DNA of 64,000 nt. It comes from Sphingobacterium deserti (GTDB lineage Bacteria; Bacteroidota; Bacteroidia; Sphingobacteriales; Sphingobacteriaceae). Of the stretch, positions 61,067 to 64,000 are shown piece after piece. The translations under genes were made by a program, and so were the position numbers. Location of the stretch: NCBI RefSeq assembly GCF_000757725.1, contig NZ_JJMU01000066.1, positions 1-64,000 on the forward strand, read 5' to 3'. How positions within the stretch are numbered: position 1 is the stretch's first letter; each line of letters opens with the position of its first letter. The notes under the pieces were generated by a model that saw only the letters and a list, made by a program, of their open reading frames with translations, made no database searches and was not told the origin of the DNA.

Positions 61067-62026
61067 CTACTTTTTCTTAGCTCGCGGGTTTGGTCCTGCT
61101 TTCTTTTCCATATTCTTCAAAGTCTTTTCCTTAAATTCGGTGAAAGCATCAGCCAATGTCTGTAAATCGGGATCCAAACCGGGGGCAAACTCTTCTGGCC
61201 GTTCTGGCGCCACGGGGTTAGGATATGATTCCCTCGGTTCTTTCAGCGTGACCAATTCAGTACCGTCATTTGCAGGAGCACTTCCTTGAAAAATTTTGTC
61301 CATTTGCGAACCATCTAATCGGAATGTATACTGCTCCCTGTTTATACCGGCATCAATCAGTTTCTTAACTTCCGGATATTGCGTAGCATCAAATTTTGGG
61401 ATGGGTAACGCTTTTGCCCAGTCAACACCGAGTGTCTCTAATGCTTTTGCAAATGCCATCTCATGTGCTTCGTCTCGAGCAATTAAAAATGCTACGGTGG
61501 CACGTAAGGTCTTATTTGAAGACATTTGATAGATACGACATTTTTGCAACCTACCCGTTGATTCCAGAACCAAATTATCCATCAAATCTAAAACGAGGTT
61601 ACCATGATTGTGCACATACGAGCCGCTCCAGGGATTTCCTGCTGCATCAACCGGCATTGCACCTTGTGCGCCATGAATAAAGTGATGCGGATTAGGCGCA
61701 TGTCTCGCAATGTCTAGCGTAGGATCTCCCCCCGCTCCCGGTACATCGAATTTCCCACCATGATATTCGGGTGCGCCATCCAATAATCGAGATATCGTTT
61801 TCGTTATAAGTTCAACATGGCTTATTTCTTCTATCCCGACTCCCTGTATTAAGTCCAAATATGGAATCCCATCGCCACGGAAATTAAAGCTTTGGAAGAG
61901 ATATTGCATCATGGTGCGCATTTCGCCAAACTGGCCGCCTAAACCTTCTTGCAACACGTTTGCTGCGGATGGATCTGGTTGATCGTCTACGATCGGATTT
62001 ATTAAATTCTGTACGTGATAAAACAT
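61067..62026 (-). CDS. manganese catalase
   Basis: The 319-residue protein has the di-manganese ferritin-like core: LQEGLGGQFGEMRTMMQYLFQSFNFRG near residue 30 with the first metal Glu, DLIQGVGIEEISHVELITKTISRLLDG near 65 with Glu and His, and FLIARDEAHEMAFAKALETLG near 190 with Glu and His. The C-terminal PNPRAKKK tail is typical. It disproportionates hydrogen peroxide without heme. It follows a DUF4142 gene on the same strand, 77 bases downstream. Confidence 0.95.
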   Translation of the reverse strand: MFYHVQNLINPIVDDQPDPSAANVLQEGLGGQFGEMRTMMQYLFQSFNFRGDGIPYLDLIQGVGIEEISHVELITKTISRLLDGAPEYHGGKFDVPGAGGDPTLDIARHAPNPHHFIHGAQGAMPVDAAGNPWSGSYVHNHGNLVLDLMDNLVLESTGRLQKCRIYQMSSNKTLRATVAFLIARDEAHEMAFAKALETLGVDWAKALPIPKFDATQYPEVKKLIDAGINREQYTFRLDGSQMDKIFQGSAPANDGTELVTLKEPRESYPNPVAPERPEEFAPGLDPDLQTLADAFTEFKEKTLKNMEKKAGPNPRAKKK

Positions 62027-62103
62027 AATTAAAAATTTAGTGTGAAACTTCGTCTAGAAATCCTTTTGCGTCACTTAACAATGCTGAGAATTCCTTTAAA
62101 CAC

Positions 62104-62694
62104 TTATTTAATTTCGGTCTTTATAGTATTAATAAGCTCCAAATGATGCAATACGACCGGCGTCGTTTTTTCAGCAAATCCCTTCAGCTCTTCATTTTCC
62201 AGGCTGCTTTTACCCTGCTCCATTAAATCCCTTGTTTTTTCATGTCCTTCAATCATCGCAGTAACATATGCCCGATCAAATTCAGTTCCTGATTTGGAAG
62301 CCAAATCGTTCTGCTTTTGTTGGTGCTCGGCATCCAACGCCGTAGGCAATAGGATGTTATTCGCTTTGGCGATTTGCTGAAGTTCCGCATTCGCTTTGCC
62401 ATGATCGGAAACCATCATCGATGCAAACTCCTTTATCCGGGCGTGCTGTCCCTTCTCTAACGCCAGTTTGCCAAACGCAACTTCAGCCATACCACTAATG
62501 GCGGCTTTAGATGCAAATGTTGTATCGGCAATACTGTCTACCCCCTGCCCTGATATACTATCAGCGCCGGTCGATGTTGGACCTGCAACATATGCGCTAT
62601 CGTCGCTACGCCCCTCGCTATTGGACGTATTGTTACACGCGTAAATAAAATAACTTGTAGCCGCAATGGCTAACATTGGAACCATTCTTTTCAT
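62104..62694 (-). CDS. DUF4142 lipoprotein
   Basis: The 196-residue precursor has a lipobox Cys at residue 20 (FIYACNN), a Ser/Gly/Asp-rich linker and a DUF4142 domain with FASKAAISGMAEVAFGKLALEKGQ, KEFASMMVSDHGKANAELQQIAKAN, FDRAYVTAMIEGHEKTRDLMEQGK and VVLHHLELINTIK. It is a paralogue of the periplasmic DUF4142 protein at 30868. Ferritin-like helices with paired His residues are visible; function unknown. Probably in operon with Mn catalase. Confidence 0.85.
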   Translation of the reverse strand: MKRMVPMLAIAATSYFIYACNNTSNSEGRSDDSAYVAGPTSTGADSISGQGVDSIADTTFASKAAISGMAEVAFGKLALEKGQHARIKEFASMMVSDHGKANAELQQIAKANNILLPTALDAEHQQKQNDLASKSGTEFDRAYVTAMIEGHEKTRDLMEQGKSSLENEELKGFAEKTTPVVLHHLELINTIKTEIK

Positions 62695-62845
62695 AATCTT
62701 TCAATTTTTCTGTCTAACGGGGATGCTTTCGTTTTAGTTCTAGGTTGCTTGCTTATAATGCATTACAAGTATAAACCGTTAGTATACAGGAAAATTACGT
62801 GGATAGCTGATTATATACGAATGTCCCCGGCGTATAGCTTACTGC

Positions 62846-63079
62846 TTAACGCAGGATGTACTTCCAATCCATCCGACTTTTCGGAATCATTGGAATACCC
62901 TTCGGAAAGAAAGTGCCATCAAAGTCGAAGAAAAAAATGCTGCCGCTGGCACGGTGCCTGATCTCCAGAAGTGCTCGTGCATTATCCGATGTGCTGAAGT
63001 ATCGGTAGTCGAAATCACCTTTACCTCAAGCCAATTCGTTGCCCTTTTTGGTATTGACTAAGATCAATCTATCCGCATT
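62846..63079 (-). pseudogene. possible remnant of a gene upstream of the DUF4142 gene
   Basis: One minus-strand frame is open from 63079 to 62846 except for a single TGA at 63026-63028. It reads like the C-terminal part of a protein, with RYFSTSDNARALLEIRH and SGSIFFFDFDGTFFPKGIP. It has no start codon in the right place. I do not recognise the family. It may be debris of a gene damaged next to the S41 peptidase gene. Confidence 0.3.
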
Positions 63080-63092
63080 TCGGCGTCAGGCG

Positions 63093-64000
63093 TTACTCCC
63101 ACTCCTTCAACACGTCCGATACATAATCTATCCAATGGTTTTCGCCGATCGTTTTGTCTAGGAAAATATCGGGATGGATGCCCATATCGTCCACGGCCAT
63201 ATCCGGGATCCGAAATGAACGGGAAATGCAATACTCAAATATAAAATCTCCTGTCGGAGAAGTTGCTTCAATCATGTTAGATACATCAAGCGCACCGCCG
63301 GTTTTCCTACCGAAAAGCTTCACCTTTCTACTTTGCTTAGCGGCTAAAATAAATTGTTCGGTGGTACTAAAGTTGTTTTCATGGACAATGATGCCAATGT
63401 TTTTAGGAAAAGGTAAGACGTCGCCTTTTTTTGAAACAGAGACGTCCCTTCCGAAGATGTTAATATACTTTCCTAAGTTTTCATTCAATTTGTTCTGGAT
63501 CATTCGGTAAGCAGTCTTTTCTTCCTCATCCAGTTCAGGGTTCGCAATCAGACTTTCCCACACCAAGTTATTCTGCTTCGTAGACCGCACTTCTGCATAA
63601 ACCGTTCTTGAAGACCCGGTAAATAGATAAGGCATGAGTTTAAAAAAATTATTATCCTGTCCACCTGAGCAATCCCGCAGATCAATGATTAGATTCGGCG
63701 TTTCCTTGATGCTTTTGTCCATCTGTGTAATCAGACTATCAATCGCTGTTTTGTTGAAGGTGAATGAGGGTATGCGGAGGTATACAGTCTTGTCATCACG
63801 TTTATAGCCATAGGTTTCTTCACTCGTCTTCAGTCTATAAAATTCACTATCGCTGTTTTGTAGGGCCGTTTTTGGAAAAACGCGTCTGTAGGTAAGCTGA
63901 TCAACAAGCAGAATAACATTATCCAATAAGTCAACAGACTTGATCGGCATGGATTTAAAAGTGGAGAGATAACGCGTTCCGCTGTCTAAGTATTTGTTCA
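63093..64000 (-). CDS. S41 family peptidase, 5' end outside the window
   Basis: The frame is open from the window edge (64000) to the stop at 63093, so at least 302 residues belong to one protein that starts outside. The S41 catalytic core is visible: DLRDCSGGQDNNFFKLMPYLF, ENNFSTTEQFILAAKQSRKVKLFGRKTGG with Ser and the Lys, and the GDFIFEYCISRSFRIPDMAVDDMGIHPDI end. S41 peptidases are C-terminal processing or tail-specific proteases; in Bacteroidota many are secreted. The N-terminus is missing here, so export cannot be judged. Confidence 0.85.
   Translation of the reverse strand, partial: NKYLDSGTRYLSTFKSMPIKSVDLLDNVILLVDQLTYRRVFPKTALQNSDSEFYRLKTSEETYGYKRDDKTVYLRIPSFTFNKTAIDSLITQMDKSIKETPNLIIDLRDCSGGQDNNFFKLMPYLFTGSSRTVYAEVRSTKQNNLVWESLIANPELDEEEKTAYRMIQNKLNENLGKYINIFGRDVSVSKKGDVLPFPKNIGIIVHENNFSTTEQFILAAKQSRKVKLFGRKTGGALDVSNMIEATSPTGDFIFEYCISRSFRIPDMAVDDMGIHPDIFLDKTIGENHWIDYVSDVLKEWE

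Overview
The window looks like chromosomal DNA of a Sphingobacteriaceae-type bacterium (phylum Bacteroidota). The evidence is moderate GC, weak purine-rich ribosome sites, many short lipoproteins with Bacteroidota-type signal peptides, ECF-type sigma factor, DUF4142, DUF6766, DUF7674 and DUF892 proteins, and a kdp operon controlled by an NtrC-type regulator. I name no species. No rRNA gene, intact tRNA, CRISPR array, complete insertion sequence or prophage is visible.

Layout. (1) 1-1972: an ill-defined left edge, a DUF1016/YhcG-like PDDEXK nuclease and a fragment resembling the 3' half of a class II tRNA, which suggests an old integration boundary. (2) 1973-12276: eleven consecutive minus-strand genes built from families recurrent as immunity proteins of polymorphic toxin systems (SUKH-like, two ankyrin-repeat proteins, Sufu, LRR plus DUF1963, DUF1266, WG repeats) together with small lipoproteins. 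No toxin is visible, so I read it as a candidate orphan poly-immunity locus. (3) 12.8-19.3 kb: a TPR/LuxR regulator, a SIMPL-like secreted protein, a lipoprotein, a PAS kinase with NarL-type regulator, and an ECF-like sigma factor. (4) 19.4-37.4 kb: a stress and signalling block with a GSP39-like dehydrogenase, a bacteriophytochrome kinase preceded by a perfect 21-bp palindrome, a baeRF protein, a trehalose-phosphate synthase/phosphatase fusion translationally coupled to a GH15 hydrolase, topoisomerase IB, DUF4142, DJ-1/PfpI, a GSP26-like flavin protein, an orphan kinase and a TetR regulator. (5) 37.6-48.2 kb: a complete minus-strand kdp potassium-uptake locus with kdpF, kdpA, kdpB, kdpC, a beta-barrel porin, a stand-alone KdpD sensor module, a HAMP-PAS kinase and a sigma-54-type response regulator. 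(6) 48.7-64 kb: small membrane proteins, a 52-bp tandem duplication, CinA-type amidohydrolase, DUF3891, DUF6766, zinc alcohol dehydrogenase, Rieske/FAD oxidoreductase, a broken DUF421 gene, DUF892, a large unrecognised protein paired with an SDR, Mn catalase, a second DUF4142 lipoprotein and a partial S41 peptidase.

How it fits together. The right two thirds of the window concentrate functions for desiccation, oxidative and osmotic stress: trehalose turnover, high-affinity potassium import, Mn catalase, ferritin-like YciF, stress dehydrogenases, and light and PAS sensing kinases. They lie in short operons separated by bidirectional terminators, so any shared control must act in trans; several orphan kinases and one sigma factor lie among them. 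The left third is an accessory, defence-like region. Function calls rest on motifs I can read directly; family names come from recognition, not from a database search.
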